Shown here: one piece after another, positions 20,479 through 28,987 of the stretch | How positions within the stretch are numbered: the stretch's first letter is position 1 | Layout of the letters: the number at the start of each line of letters is the position of its first letter | NCBI RefSeq assembly: GCF_014836935.1 | Contig: NZ_JACSPW010000011.1 | Span: 62,001 to 126,000 of the forward strand | Source: Solibacillus merdavium | GTDB taxonomy: Bacteria; Bacillota; Bacilli; Bacillales_A; Planococcaceae | Reading direction: 5' to 3' | Length of the DNA stretch: 64,000 nucleotides | Translations under genes and position numbers: made by a program | The notes under the pieces: generated by a model | Databases searched by the model: none | What the model saw: the letters and a program-made list of their open reading frames with translations, nothing else | Told to the model about the DNA's origin: nothing

Positions 20479-20634
20479 TATCTCACCTCGTAATTTATTT
20501 CGATTTCCGTAATAGTACTCTACCATTTTCTATTTGAAATTTCAAAATATTATTAGTATAACTTTTTATATTCAAGACTAATAACCCCAGAAATTTGTTC
20601 TATATAAAGATTTCTATTAAGTGGCGTTTCATTT

Positions 20635-20723
20635 TTGGCGGGAGCCGAATAGCAGTAGTAAAGGCACTCCGTAAACGTCGCACCTTTTCTACTGCTATTA
20701 TTACGGCTTGAGACTCCCGCCAA
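20635..20723. repeat. 89-bp imperfect inverted repeat
   Basis: The outer arms TTGGCGGGAG and CTCCCGCCAA are perfect complements. Inner arms AATAGCAGTAG and CTACTGCTATT pair perfectly and continue as TAAAGG/CCTTTT. The short CCG/CGG pair lies between the two arm sets with a few unpaired bases. It is more GC-rich than the surroundings. It has no T-run and is not followed by a gene start, so it looks like a dispersed intergenic element rather than a terminator. Confidence 0.6.
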
Positions 20724-20823
20724 ACCTATTGTGTCTGCCTTTGTACCGTTACGCTATATAGGCGGCACTTACAGTAGAAGGCGCCGTCTCTACGCTCAAA
20801 ATGCTATCCTCATTAAACAGCAA

Positions 20824-20851
20824 AACACCTATCACAAGTGCAATAGGTGTT
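20824..20851 (-). terminator. Intrinsic terminator after the acyl-CoA ligase
   Basis: AACACCTA and TAGGTGTT form an 8-bp stem; the T stretch on the minus strand is short (TTTT). It lies a few bases past the ligase stop codon. Confidence 0.6.
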
Positions 20852-20857
20852 TGTATG

Positions 20858-22417
20858 TTATGCTTTTGCGATTTCTTTTAAAGAGCGTCGTAGAATTTTG
20901 CCTGTTGTATTCTTTGGAAGTTCGTCCAATATTTCAATGACAGACGGCACTTTGTATTTTACAATATGCTTTGCACAGTATGCTCGAATGTCGTCAATTG
21001 TAACAGACGGATCTTTTAATACAACATATGCATGTACCGCCTCACCAAAATCCCGGTCAGGGAAGCCAACAACTGCTGCTTCTACTATCCCTTCATGTGA
21101 GAACAATACTTCCTCTACTTCACGAGGATACACATTGTAACCGCCTACAATTATTAAATCCTTTTTGCGATCTACGATGTAGAAGTAATCTTCCTCATCT
21201 CTTCTCGCTAAATCGCCTGTATATAACCAGCCATCACGAATCGCAACAGCCGTTTCTTCCGGCATTTTGTAATAGCCCTTCATTACGTTTGGTCCACGAA
21301 CGATTAATTCGCCGACTTCACCGACTCCTACTTCATCGCCGTTTTCATCAACAATTTTATTTTCAACATTCACAATCGATTGCCCGATTGAACCTGGTTT
21401 ACGTTCACGGTCAATAGGATTAAAGCATGTTACCGGTGAAGCCTCTGATAAACCGTAGCCTTCAGAAATTCGTACATTAAACTTTTGCTCAAAGTTATGT
21501 AGTAATGAAACAGGTAATGATGCTCCCCCAGAGATAGTCAATCGAACGCTTGAAAATGCCGATATGTCACCTTGGTCATATTGATATAGGAAATTAAACA
21601 TTGTCGGTACTCCTGCAAATACAGTTGCCTTATATGTCGATGCTAGTTGGAAAATTTCTCCTGGACTAAAGCGTGGTGCCAATAATATTGTCGCTCCCCG
21701 CGTTAATGGTGAGTTCACCACAACTGTTAATGCAAATACATGGAATACCGGTAATGTTGCAATAACACGATCATCCGTCGTCATTTGCAAATAATCCCCA
21801 ATATCACGTGCATTAGAAAACAGGTTATTATGTGTCAGCATTGCGCCCTTTGGATGACCCGTTGTACCGGAAGTATATAAAATAATAGCTGTATCGTCCG
21901 GAGCTAACTCTACCGGCTCTGTCGTACGAGCGGTTGAAGCCAGCACTTGTGAAAACAGCTTTGTTTTTTCTTTTGCACCATCCGAAAGTGCCGCATATTT
22001 CTCACCGATTTCCGGTGTCGTTTCGCAAATAATATACTGTTCAACCTGTGGTAATCCATGCACCCCTGCTTCCACAAGCGGTAATAGTAAATCCAGTGCG
22101 ATAACAACCTTTACATCACCATTTTTAATAATATAGGAAATTTCATCTGCTGTATAAATTGGATTAATTGGAATCGCGACAGCACCAATACGCATAGACG
22201 CGTAAAGACTAATGATGAAATGTGGTGTATTACCAAGTAAAAATGCGACATGATCGCCCTTTTGTACACCTAAATCTTCCAAGGCTGCAGCAAATCGTGC
22301 AACGGTTTGCTCCAATTCCCCATATGACGTGCCCTTACCTAAAAAATAGTACGCTGTTTTTTCTGGTTGTTCGAAAGCCTGTTGTCTTACCTTTTCAACT
22401 AAATTCAATACACCCAT
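20858..22417 (-). CDS. Long-chain fatty acid-CoA ligase (LcfB-like)
   Basis: A 519-aa AMP-forming acyl-CoA synthetase. The AMP/ATP-binding motif YTSGTTGHPKGAM, the LSEASPV acyl motif, and the C-terminal YTGDLAR and GKILRRSLKE with its catalytic Lys are all present. The N-terminal stretch GDHVAFLLGNTPHFI resembles B. subtilis LcfB/YhfL. It activates fatty acids for beta-oxidation. I see no FadR-type palindrome in its upstream region, so control is unknown. Confidence 0.9.
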   Translation of the reverse strand: MGVLNLVEKVRQQAFEQPEKTAYYFLGKGTSYGELEQTVARFAAALEDLGVQKGDHVAFLLGNTPHFIISLYASMRIGAVAIPINPIYTADEISYIIKNGDVKVVIALDLLLPLVEAGVHGLPQVEQYIICETTPEIGEKYAALSDGAKEKTKLFSQVLASTARTTEPVELAPDDTAIILYTSGTTGHPKGAMLTHNNLFSNARDIGDYLQMTTDDRVIATLPVFHVFALTVVVNSPLTRGATILLAPRFSPGEIFQLASTYKATVFAGVPTMFNFLYQYDQGDISAFSSVRLTISGGASLPVSLLHNFEQKFNVRISEGYGLSEASPVTCFNPIDRERKPGSIGQSIVNVENKIVDENGDEVGVGEVGELIVRGPNVMKGYYKMPEETAVAIRDGWLYTGDLARRDEEDYFYIVDRKKDLIIVGGYNVYPREVEEVLFSHEGIVEAAVVGFPDRDFGEAVHAYVVLKDPSVTIDDIRAYCAKHIVKYKVPSVIEILDELPKNTTGKILRRSLKEIAKA

Positions 22418-22545
22418 CCCCTTTATGCGTAAAATGAAACAATATTCACTTTATTAGCATTATAAAATAAGTATATTAATAAAACAATACAAAAATCTCG
22501 CTCATACCAAAATATTGTACTAAAATCATATTTTTTCTATATCAT

Positions 22546-24480
22546 TCATCCTCGAACATGCGATAAATACCGCCATCTTATTAAATAGAAATAGACGACT
22601 TGGATAATTGCAAACAAAGTAAATGAAAATACAACTTCCTTTACAATCGATAAATTCATCACATCGTTTAATACGGTTTGGACGACATAGAACGCGAAAG
22701 CACTATGGATAAAGGCTAAACCCCATGGCAGGAAGAACTGAATGACTAAATTCCGTGTAATAAGCCGCTTTAATTCTTTATCACTTAAGCCGACTTTTAT
22801 GAGCATATCAAACTGTTTTTTCTCCCGGTCCAAGTTTGCATAAATTTTGAAATAAACAAAGCTTCCTGATGCCAATAAAAATACAGCTACTACTAATATA
22901 CCAACGAGTGTTAACAAAGAATACGTAGCTAATATATAAGAATAATTTAAACCTGCATTTTCAAAATAAAACGGGAGTGTATATTCACTATTTAAAATAT
23001 AATCTCTAGCGACCATTTGCTGAATTCCAAGACCAATTTTGTCAGTTTCAGTCCAGTTCGGAATATCAAAAGTAAATAGATGATAACCCGGCTCTACAAC
23101 AGGTGTCATCTCAAAATCATGCACTAGACGAGTAAAGTCTTCATCGCTGATTATAATCGCATTACTGCTAATAATCGCTGTGGGGAAAAACATTTTCGGA
23201 TACACACTATCAATCGTCAAGTTAATATTGTTTTCCTTTAAAACCGTCTCGACAACCTTCTCCTCCAATGTCTCAATCGAATCTTCCGAGTACGGAATGA
23301 ACATCGCTTCCCCACTTGTTAAACTAACAAGCGGATATTTATAGGAAAACAGTAAATGGTTAATATCGGTTTCCCGAAAGACCTCTACCGGATTCGAGGT
23401 ATAGGTGGATGTTTGACGTACTACAGTAAAACGAGTCATCTGATAACTAATTCCACTATCTTCAAGCTCATCAATAATCGAGAGGATATGCGCAGTTTCA
23501 AAAGGATTATCCATTTCCCCTTTATAAATAAGCCCAATCGGGTTGAGCTTATCGTATTGGGAAGTATAGGACGACATCGCAGATAATACGCCTACCGTTA
23601 AAAAAGCAAGTGTGGAAACAAGGGTAACGATGAAGAACATCCGAGAATTCACACGTAAAATATGCACTTGCTCGGCTATCGCCAACATACGCGCCCTTTT
23701 CCAATAAAACAGCTTGCGATTCTTCAAACTATCTATAATAAAAAGCGTTGTATCGGTAAAGAAATAATACGTCCCAAAAGTTACAAAGATTGGGATAAGC
23801 AGCGTATACGTAAAAATGGATGATTTTGTTGTAATAAGTGCTAAACTGTATCCACATAAAATAAGGACAATTCCTAAAATTGCACTACGTTTTGAATAGG
23901 TCGCTACAACATCAACAAATTTGGGACCCCTAATCAAATTCCTAATTTTAATGTCAGGAGTAAACATAATACTAATTGTCGAAATTACAATAAACGCACT
24001 CAAGTAAACAAATAACGTCAGCACAAACGGCTCCCATGATAAATAGAGCGGCAACGCAGTTAAGTTTAAAATTTCACGAACAATCATAAAGAAAAACTTA
24101 GAAAACGCATAGCCAAAAATAATTCCCGAAATGCATGAGAATATACCGATTGTCATCGTTTCGATAATAATCAGTTTTCCAAGTTGATTGCGATCCATCC
24201 CAAGTTGCAGCAATATCGCAAATTCCTTTGAACGCGCCTCTAAAAAGGCCCTCATTGAATAAAAAATGAAAAACCATGAAAATAGAACAAGTATAATTTC
24301 AGCAACAACCATCCCTGCAATTGATACTTCTCCTAAAAAACCACTTTCAATTTCAGGATGAAACATTAACATTGAATAGATAAAAAAAACAAAAACACTG
24401 AAAAAGCTGGCCATAAAAAAAGCAGCATAGTTTCTAAAATTCCGGAAAACGTTACGGTAAGCGAATTGAAGAAAAGTCAC
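22546..24480 (-). CDS. ABC transporter permease, BceB-like (antimicrobial peptide detoxification)
   Basis: A 644-aa FtsX-family permease with about ten hydrophobic segments and one large extracellular domain, roughly residues 290-500, between segments seven and eight; the BceB layout. In the family this domain recognises peptide antibiotics and passes the signal to the kinase. The GTG at 24480 has GGGGGG 8 bp upstream; an ATG two codons earlier is too close. It overlaps the ATPase gene by about 29 bp. The specific drug cannot be inferred. Confidence 0.88.
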   Translation of the reverse strand: MTFLQFAYRNVFRNFRNYAAFFMASFFSVFVFFIYSMLMFHPEIESGFLGEVSIAGMVVAEIILVLFSWFFIFYSMRAFLEARSKEFAILLQLGMDRNQLGKLIIIETMTIGIFSCISGIIFGYAFSKFFFMIVREILNLTALPLYLSWEPFVLTLFVYLSAFIVISTISIMFTPDIKIRNLIRGPKFVDVVATYSKRSAILGIVLILCGYSLALITTKSSIFTYTLLIPIFVTFGTYYFFTDTTLFIIDSLKNRKLFYWKRARMLAIAEQVHILRVNSRMFFIVTLVSTLAFLTVGVLSAMSSYTSQYDKLNPIGLIYKGEMDNPFETAHILSIIDELEDSGISYQMTRFTVVRQTSTYTSNPVEVFRETDINHLLFSYKYPLVSLTSGEAMFIPYSEDSIETLEEKVVETVLKENNINLTIDSVYPKMFFPTAIISSNAIIISDEDFTRLVHDFEMTPVVEPGYHLFTFDIPNWTETDKIGLGIQQMVARDYILNSEYTLPFYFENAGLNYSYILATYSLLTLVGILVVAVFLLASGSFVYFKIYANLDREKKQFDMLIKVGLSDKELKRLITRNLVIQFFLPWGLAFIHSAFAFYVVQTVLNDVMNLSIVKEVVFSFTLFAIIQVVYFYLIRWRYLSHVRG

Positions 24481-25225
24481 CGACATGTCCCCCCAATAAA
24501 CTTAATACATTTAAAATTCGTTGGAAAAATGTTTGGCGTCGGTCATCTTTATAGATTTCATTGAAAAACTCACCATCTTTAATAAAAATTACACGGTCGC
24601 AATAGCTCGCTGCGATTGGATCATGTGTCACCATTAAAATAGTGGTGTTATTATCTTGATTCATTTTTCCCAATAATTCCAATACTTCTCGTGACGCATT
24701 CGAGTCTAAATTGCCTGTTGGTTCATCCGCTAAAACAAGCATCGGTTTATGAATTAATGCCCGAGCAATCGCAGTACGCTGCGCTTGTCCACCGGATATT
24801 TCATTTGGACGCTTTACTAAAATAGAAGTTAATTCGAGCAGCTCACTTAAATGATGCAAGCGCTCTTCCATTACGGCAATTGGCTGTTCATCAAGCGTTA
24901 ACGGCAATATAATGTTTTCTTCTACCGTCAAAGTCGGAAGCAAATTGAAATCCTGAAATATAAATCCTAGCTGACGTCGACGGAAAAATGCAAGCTCTTC
25001 ACTATTCAGCTTTTGAGGTTTCATTCCATTGAATATAATCTCTCCGGAAGTAAGCGTATCAATCATGGAGACCATATTTAACAGTGTTGTTTTACCACTG
25101 CCTGAGGGACCCATAATTGCTATAAACTCACCTTTTTCCACTTCAAAACTAAGTTGGTTTAGTGCACGCTTCGTCACTTTTCCTTCATACACTTTCGTTG
25201 CTTCCTGTATTTGTAAAATTGGCAT
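24452..25225 (-). CDS. ABC transporter ATP-binding protein, BceA-like
   Basis: A 257-aa nucleotide-binding subunit. Walker A GPSGSGKTT, the Q-loop in FIFQDFNLLPTLTV, signature ISGGQAQR, Walker B VLADEPTGNLDS and the H-loop VTHD are all intact. The FNLLPTLTVEENI stretch is typical of MacB/BceA exporters. It is encoded with the BceB-like permease, with which it should form one transporter. The ATG follows AAAGGAG. Confidence 0.93.
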   Translation of the reverse strand: MPILQIQEATKVYEGKVTKRALNQLSFEVEKGEFIAIMGPSGSGKTTLLNMVSMIDTLTSGEIIFNGMKPQKLNSEELAFFRRRQLGFIFQDFNLLPTLTVEENIILPLTLDEQPIAVMEERLHHLSELLELTSILVKRPNEISGGQAQRTAIARALIHKPMLVLADEPTGNLDSNASREVLELLGKMNQDNNTTILMVTHDPIAASYCDRVIFIKDGEFFNEIYKDDRRQTFFQRILNVLSLLGGHVGDFSSIRLP

Positions 25226-25236
25226 AGTAACTCCTT

Positions 25237-25659
25237 TTAAACGAGTATATTACTTTCTATCACCCAAGGCAGGACAACTTCAAAGCTAATTTCGATAATA
25301 GGACCGTCCATGATTATTGGAACGTGATCCATTTCATCGGTTAGCGAAAAACAATACTCTCCTATTATGATATCCCATCCATCGACTTCACCTTCCACAA
25401 TTTCACCGATAATATGGTATTTCCCTGAATACATAATAGCTGTATTGTCGTTTACTTGATGGCTTTCAAGTTGACTTGGCTTTGAAAGATCGATACCGAG
25501 CTCCTTAGCGAAATCAAGTACGATATGTTCTAAATGTTTTTCACACACTTCTACAAAATTGTGGCATTCCTTACTCATACAACGATAGCTGTTAAATTCA
25601 AATGCCGTTTTTGTTTTTTCTACATCTACCGCTAATTTCCAGTCTCCAATGTGTACCAT
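25237..25659 (-). CDS. Unrecognised 140-aa protein inside the Bce-type module
   Basis: A 140-aa protein without signal peptide or membrane segment. Its N-terminal half holds a Cys/His cluster (C27, C32, H33, C39 and H42, in CMSKECHNFVEVCEKH) that could bind a metal. The C-terminal half is acidic and beta-rich with a GKYHIIGEIVEGEVDGWDI stretch. The ATG follows TAGGGGG. It lies 11 bp upstream of the ATPase gene and 10 bp downstream of the kinase gene, so it is very likely co-expressed with the module. I do not recognise the family. A role in sensing or resistance is inference from position only. Confidence 0.7.
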   Translation of the reverse strand: MVHIGDWKLAVDVEKTKTAFEFNSYRCMSKECHNFVEVCEKHLEHIVLDFAKELGIDLSKPSQLESHQVNDNTAIMYSGKYHIIGEIVEGEVDGWDIIIGEYCFSLTDEMDHVPIIMDGPIIEISFEVVLPWVIESNILV

Positions 25660-25669
25660 CGAACGCCCC

Positions 25670-26653
25670 CTAAGATTGAAATACCACTTCTACCTGTGTG
25701 CCTTGACCTGTTTCTGAAGTAATAACGAGCTGATGACCGAGCTTATCGCATATTTCCTTTGCAATATAAAGCCCCATACCGGTAGATTCACCAGTTTTCC
25801 GACCATTTTCCCCAGTATAAAATGCTTTCGTAATTCGGGACAAATCAGCTTTCGGTATGCCAATTCCTTCATCCCGTATACATAATTGCACTTGGTTTTC
25901 CTTCTGTACTACCGTAATATATATTTTCTTATTTGGTTCAAATGTATATTTAACTGCATTCGTAATAAATTGTTCAATTAAAAAATGAAGCCATTTTATA
26001 TCACTCATTACTATTATATCTTCATCAATGTTTACTTCCGGAAAGACACGATTCGTAATAAATAAACGTTTATTCTCATTGATAGTATCCATTACAACGG
26101 ATTTAAGCGGTACTTTCATGATTTGCATATCGTCGGCGAAATTTTCCAATCGCGCATGCATTAACACCATTTCAAGACCTCGCTTTAAACGCTCCACTTC
26201 CTCTTGGACACTTTTTTTATCAAGCTCCTCTTCCTGCTGCAACAACAGCTCCAAAACCGACACTGGTGTTTTCATCTGGTGGACCCACTGATTCATAAAT
26301 TTATATTGCCGCGATTGAGTCGCATACAGTACCTGTACTTCATGCTGATACAGCCGGTACAGTTCATGTAAATACTGTTCTGTCACTGCATATTCATACG
26401 TTTTCGCATTTTTTTGAAGCGCATCTTCCATTGTACTTGGCAGTACCGAAATCTTCGCTAAATATCGGCGTCTTAGCATATACCTCACAACTAGAAAAGA
26501 AAGAATAAGAAGAAAACTAATAGCAATGGCATAAATAGCGGTATTGATGTCACGAAACCCATCCAGCCAAAATAATGATAGTAAAAATAATGTCAGTACA
26601 ATTTGGAAAATAATATAGGAAAGATGCTCCTTAATAAATAGTTTGATTGCCAT
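25670..26653 (-). CDS. Intramembrane-sensing histidine kinase, BceS-like
   Basis: A 327-aa kinase. Two membrane segments (about 13-30 and 38-60) are separated by only a few residues, so it has no real extracellular sensor, which is the hallmark of the Bce group. The phosphoacceptor His125 is in VHQMKTPVS; the ATPase motifs are NAVKYT, GIGIPKAD and TGMGLYIAK. Sensing should go through the BceB-like permease. It overlaps the response regulator stop by one base. Confidence 0.92.
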   Translation of the reverse strand: MAIKLFIKEHLSYIIFQIVLTLFLLSLFWLDGFRDINTAIYAIAISFLLILSFLVVRYMLRRRYLAKISVLPSTMEDALQKNAKTYEYAVTEQYLHELYRLYQHEVQVLYATQSRQYKFMNQWVHQMKTPVSVLELLLQQEEELDKKSVQEEVERLKRGLEMVLMHARLENFADDMQIMKVPLKSVVMDTINENKRLFITNRVFPEVNIDEDIIVMSDIKWLHFLIEQFITNAVKYTFEPNKKIYITVVQKENQVQLCIRDEGIGIPKADLSRITKAFYTGENGRKTGESTGMGLYIAKEICDKLGHQLVITSETGQGTQVEVVFQS

Positions 26654-27357
26654 TACATTTCCTCCGCACTTAATAAAAAGCGGTAGCCTGCCCCGCGCAC
26701 GGTTTCAATCATTGACTTCACTCCATAATCCGCTAACTTTTTCCGAACACGAGTCATATTCACATTCAATGTATTCTCATCGACAAATGCTTGATCATCC
26801 CATAGTTCCTCCAGCAAATGATCTCGCGACACTACTTTTGGTGCTTGTCCCATTAATAAACCCAAAATAATACATTCCTTCTTTTGCAAAGGAATGACCA
26901 AATCTCTTAACTGAAGTTCCATCCGTTCCAAGTATAAAGTGAGCTGACCTTGTACAACTGTTCGCTCTTCCTGTCTTGTGGAATATTCACCATATGTACG
27001 ACGTAAATGACTGCGAATTTTAGCAAGTACAATTTCATAGTTGAATGGCTTCGTAATAAAGTCATCCCCACCATTTTCCAATGCGAAAATTTGATCCATT
27101 TCTCCAGAACGTGCAGAAATGAACAGTATTGGACATTTCGTAAATTGCCTTAATTTCCGGCACCAATAATATCCATCATAAGAAGGTAAATTTATATCCA
27201 ATAAAATCAGATGTGGTGAAAATGCCATGCATTGCTCGACCAATAAATCAAAGTCATCAATCGTCTCCACATCATATTGATATTTCCTTAATGTATCTGC
27301 TAATAGAGAAGCTATTTTTGGATCATCCTCTACGATGAAAATTCGATGCTTTTCCAT
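26653..27357 (-). CDS. OmpR-family response regulator, BceR-like
   Basis: A 234-aa regulator. Receiver domain: acidic pair EDD near residue 10, phosphoacceptor Asp54 in LLDINLP, Thr/Ser in FISARS and Lys in TKPFN. The C-terminal winged helix ends in NMTRVRKKL and GAGYRF. It is the first gene of the five-gene module and is preceded by AAAAGGAGG. It should activate the transporter genes, probably from a promoter upstream of the module or of the 140-aa gene, neither of which I could mark. Confidence 0.93.
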   Translation of the reverse strand: MEKHRIFIVEDDPKIASLLADTLRKYQYDVETIDDFDLLVEQCMAFSPHLILLDINLPSYDGYYWCRKLRQFTKCPILFISARSGEMDQIFALENGGDDFITKPFNYEIVLAKIRSHLRRTYGEYSTRQEERTVVQGQLTLYLERMELQLRDLVIPLQKKECIILGLLMGQAPKVVSRDHLLEELWDDQAFVDENTLNVNMTRVRKKLADYGVKSMIETVRGAGYRFLLSAEEM

Positions 27358-27496
27358 CTGAATGACCTCCTTTTCAATAGGTTATCAAATAATAATACCT
27401 AATCATTTTAAATAATCCATCGTTCCTGCAGCGGCAACGTTTCACCGCAATAAGATGGACTTAAAAAATCTTTTTGAGTTTATCTTATTGTACCAA

Positions 27497-27532
27497 AAAA
27501 AAGGAGCTCTCGAAATTAGGAGCCCCCTCTTT
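27497..27532 (-). terminator. Terminator after lplJ
   Basis: On the minus strand GGGGGCTCC and the AGAGCTCC arm pair imperfectly and are followed by eight T residues, 31 bp beyond the lplJ stop. Confidence 0.6.
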
Positions 27533-27562
27533 AAACAACCTCATGATGCGATACACTGGATG

Positions 27563-28555
27563 CTAGTATATTAATTGAAGGAAGTCCTCTTCAGATACCC
27601 CACCAAAATAAGTAGGAATTTCAATATTTTTTAGCTTTTCCGCAATTGCACCACGTTCGTATTTAGTGCCGATCAGTAATTGTGCGACTTCCTCCACATC
27701 ACCGATACCGAAGAAATCACCAAAGATTGTTGCGTCTTCAATAACTCCTTTGTTTACATCTAAACGAATATCTAAACCGCCTGATGGAAATCGCTTAGTC
27801 TTTTGAATATTGAAGCGTGGCGATTTGCCATAATTCCATTCCCATAACTGATAGCGGCTTTTGGAAATTTCATGGATTTTTCCCCAATCCTCTTCCGTAA
27901 GCTCATAATATTTAATGTTTTCTTCCCCACCGAAAATCGATTTTAAAATTTCCATGCGGAACTCTTCAACTGTAATTTTTTCAGGTAGGAAATCAACTAT
28001 GTTTGCGACACGCGAGCGCACAGACTTAATCCCTTTAGATTCGATTTTGTCCTGTTTAACTTTAAGTGAATTAACAACAGCATCTATATCCAGATCAAAC
28101 ATTAACGTACCATGACTAAACATTCGGCCACGAGTTGAATATTGTGCATTGCCCGATACTTTCTTGCCTTCAGCCAAAATATCATTACGACCCGATAGCT
28201 CTGAATTTACTCCTAATTTCGCAAGTGCATCCACAACTGGTTGTGTAAACTTTTTGTAGTTGCTGAAACTGTTCCCATCATCCTTCGTTAAAAAGCTAAA
28301 GTTTAAATTGTTAAGATCATGGTAAACTGCGCCACCACCTGAAAGGCGTCGCACAACAATAATTCCGTTTTTTTCTACATAGTCCGTATTAATTTCTTCG
28401 ATTGTGTTTTGGTTTTTCCCGATAATGATTGAAGGCTGATTAATGTAAAACAGTAAATAATCATCTTTTTCAATATCCATATTCTTTAATACATACTCTT
28501 CTATCGCCAAGTTAATGCGTGGATCTGTAATCCCTTTGTTATCGATAAAATACAT
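27563..28555 (-). CDS. lplJ: Lipoate-protein ligase (LplJ-like)
   Basis: A 330-aa enzyme that attaches lipoate to 2-oxoacid dehydrogenase and glycine-cleavage subunits. Visible family motifs are VRRLSGGGAVYHD, the NDILAEGKKVSGNAQY lipoyl-AMP-binding stretch with its catalytic Lys, and the C-terminal accessory domain. The start is ATG at 28555, behind AAGGAG. B. subtilis lplJ (yhfJ) also lies near yhfH, so the neighbourhood is conserved. Confidence 0.94.
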   Translation of the reverse strand: MYFIDNKGITDPRINLAIEEYVLKNMDIEKDDYLLFYINQPSIIIGKNQNTIEEINTDYVEKNGIIVVRRLSGGGAVYHDLNNLNFSFLTKDDGNSFSNYKKFTQPVVDALAKLGVNSELSGRNDILAEGKKVSGNAQYSTRGRMFSHGTLMFDLDIDAVVNSLKVKQDKIESKGIKSVRSRVANIVDFLPEKITVEEFRMEILKSIFGGEENIKYYELTEEDWGKIHEISKSRYQLWEWNYGKSPRFNIQKTKRFPSGGLDIRLDVNKGVIEDATIFGDFFGIGDVEEVAQLLIGTKYERGAIAEKLKNIEIPTYFGGVSEEDFLQLIY

Positions 28556-28610
28556 GGGGCTTCTCTCCTTCACAATATGTCCAAATTTATTTTAACTTAA
28601 AATGGGCCAT

Positions 28611-28639
28611 TTGTGTTGACGAATTAAATCTGTTATAAT
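28611..28639 (+). promoter_or_regulatory. Promoter of the yhfH-like gene
   Basis: TTGTGT and consensus TATAAT are spaced by 17 bp, 57 bp upstream of the ATG. The region between lplJ and this gene is divergent. Confidence 0.5.
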
Positions 28640-28695
28640 ACAATACATAATATAAACAGAAGTAATATAACAGAACATTAAAGGAGGCATGCACA

Positions 28696-28821
28696 ATGTT
28701 AGAAAACGTAGTGGAATTTTTCAAGAATTTACCTGATAAAATTTGCGTTCAATGCGGTGATAAAATCGAAGAACAAAGCGAGTGCTACAGCAACAATTGT
28801 GATAAATGTAACTCTCTTTAA
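28696..28821 (+). CDS. YhfH family small zinc-finger-like protein
   Basis: A 41-aa peptide, starting MLENVVEFFKNLPDK and ending in CDKCNSL. The paired cysteines (CVQC, then ECYSNNCDKC) look metal-binding. Start and Cys pattern match the YhfH family of Bacillales; no function is known. AAGGAGG at 28681 gives a strong ribosome-binding site. It is a single-gene unit with its own promoter and terminator. Confidence 0.85.
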   Translation: MLENVVEFFKNLPDKICVQCGDKIEEQSECYSNNCDKCNSL

Positions 28822-28897
28822 TTTTTACACACTGTTTAATTCGCATTATTTCAAACCTTCATCTTAGATAAAAGATGAACCTATAATAGCTTACATG

Positions 28898-28930
28898 AAC
28901 CACGAGCCCGCTCAATGCTCGTGGTTTTTT
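28898..28930 (+). terminator. Intrinsic terminator after the yhfH-like gene
   Basis: AACCACGAGC and GCTCGTGGTT form a perfect 10-bp stem, followed by TTTTTT. Confidence 0.85.
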
Positions 28931-28938
28931 CTGTCCGC

Positions 28939-28980
28939 AAAAAATAAGCATGGATTCGGGTTACCCTTGAATCCATGCTT
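28939..28980 (-). terminator. Intrinsic terminator after yhgE
   Basis: AAGCATGGATTC and GAATCCATGCTT form a perfect 12-bp stem. Read on the minus strand it is followed by ATTTTTT, 8 bp beyond the yhgE stop. Confidence 0.8.
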
Positions 28981-28987
28981 CTTATCT

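Larger units (their letters stand above)
20479..20857. other. Intergenic region of 379 bp with a large inverted repeat
   Basis: This gap holds AT-rich upstream sequence of the S9 peptidase gene, an 89-bp inverted repeat (20635-20723), a GC-richer stretch with several CAGTAGA/GGCG words to about 20800, and the lcfB terminator. No open frame with a ribosome-binding site was found. Confidence 0.6.
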
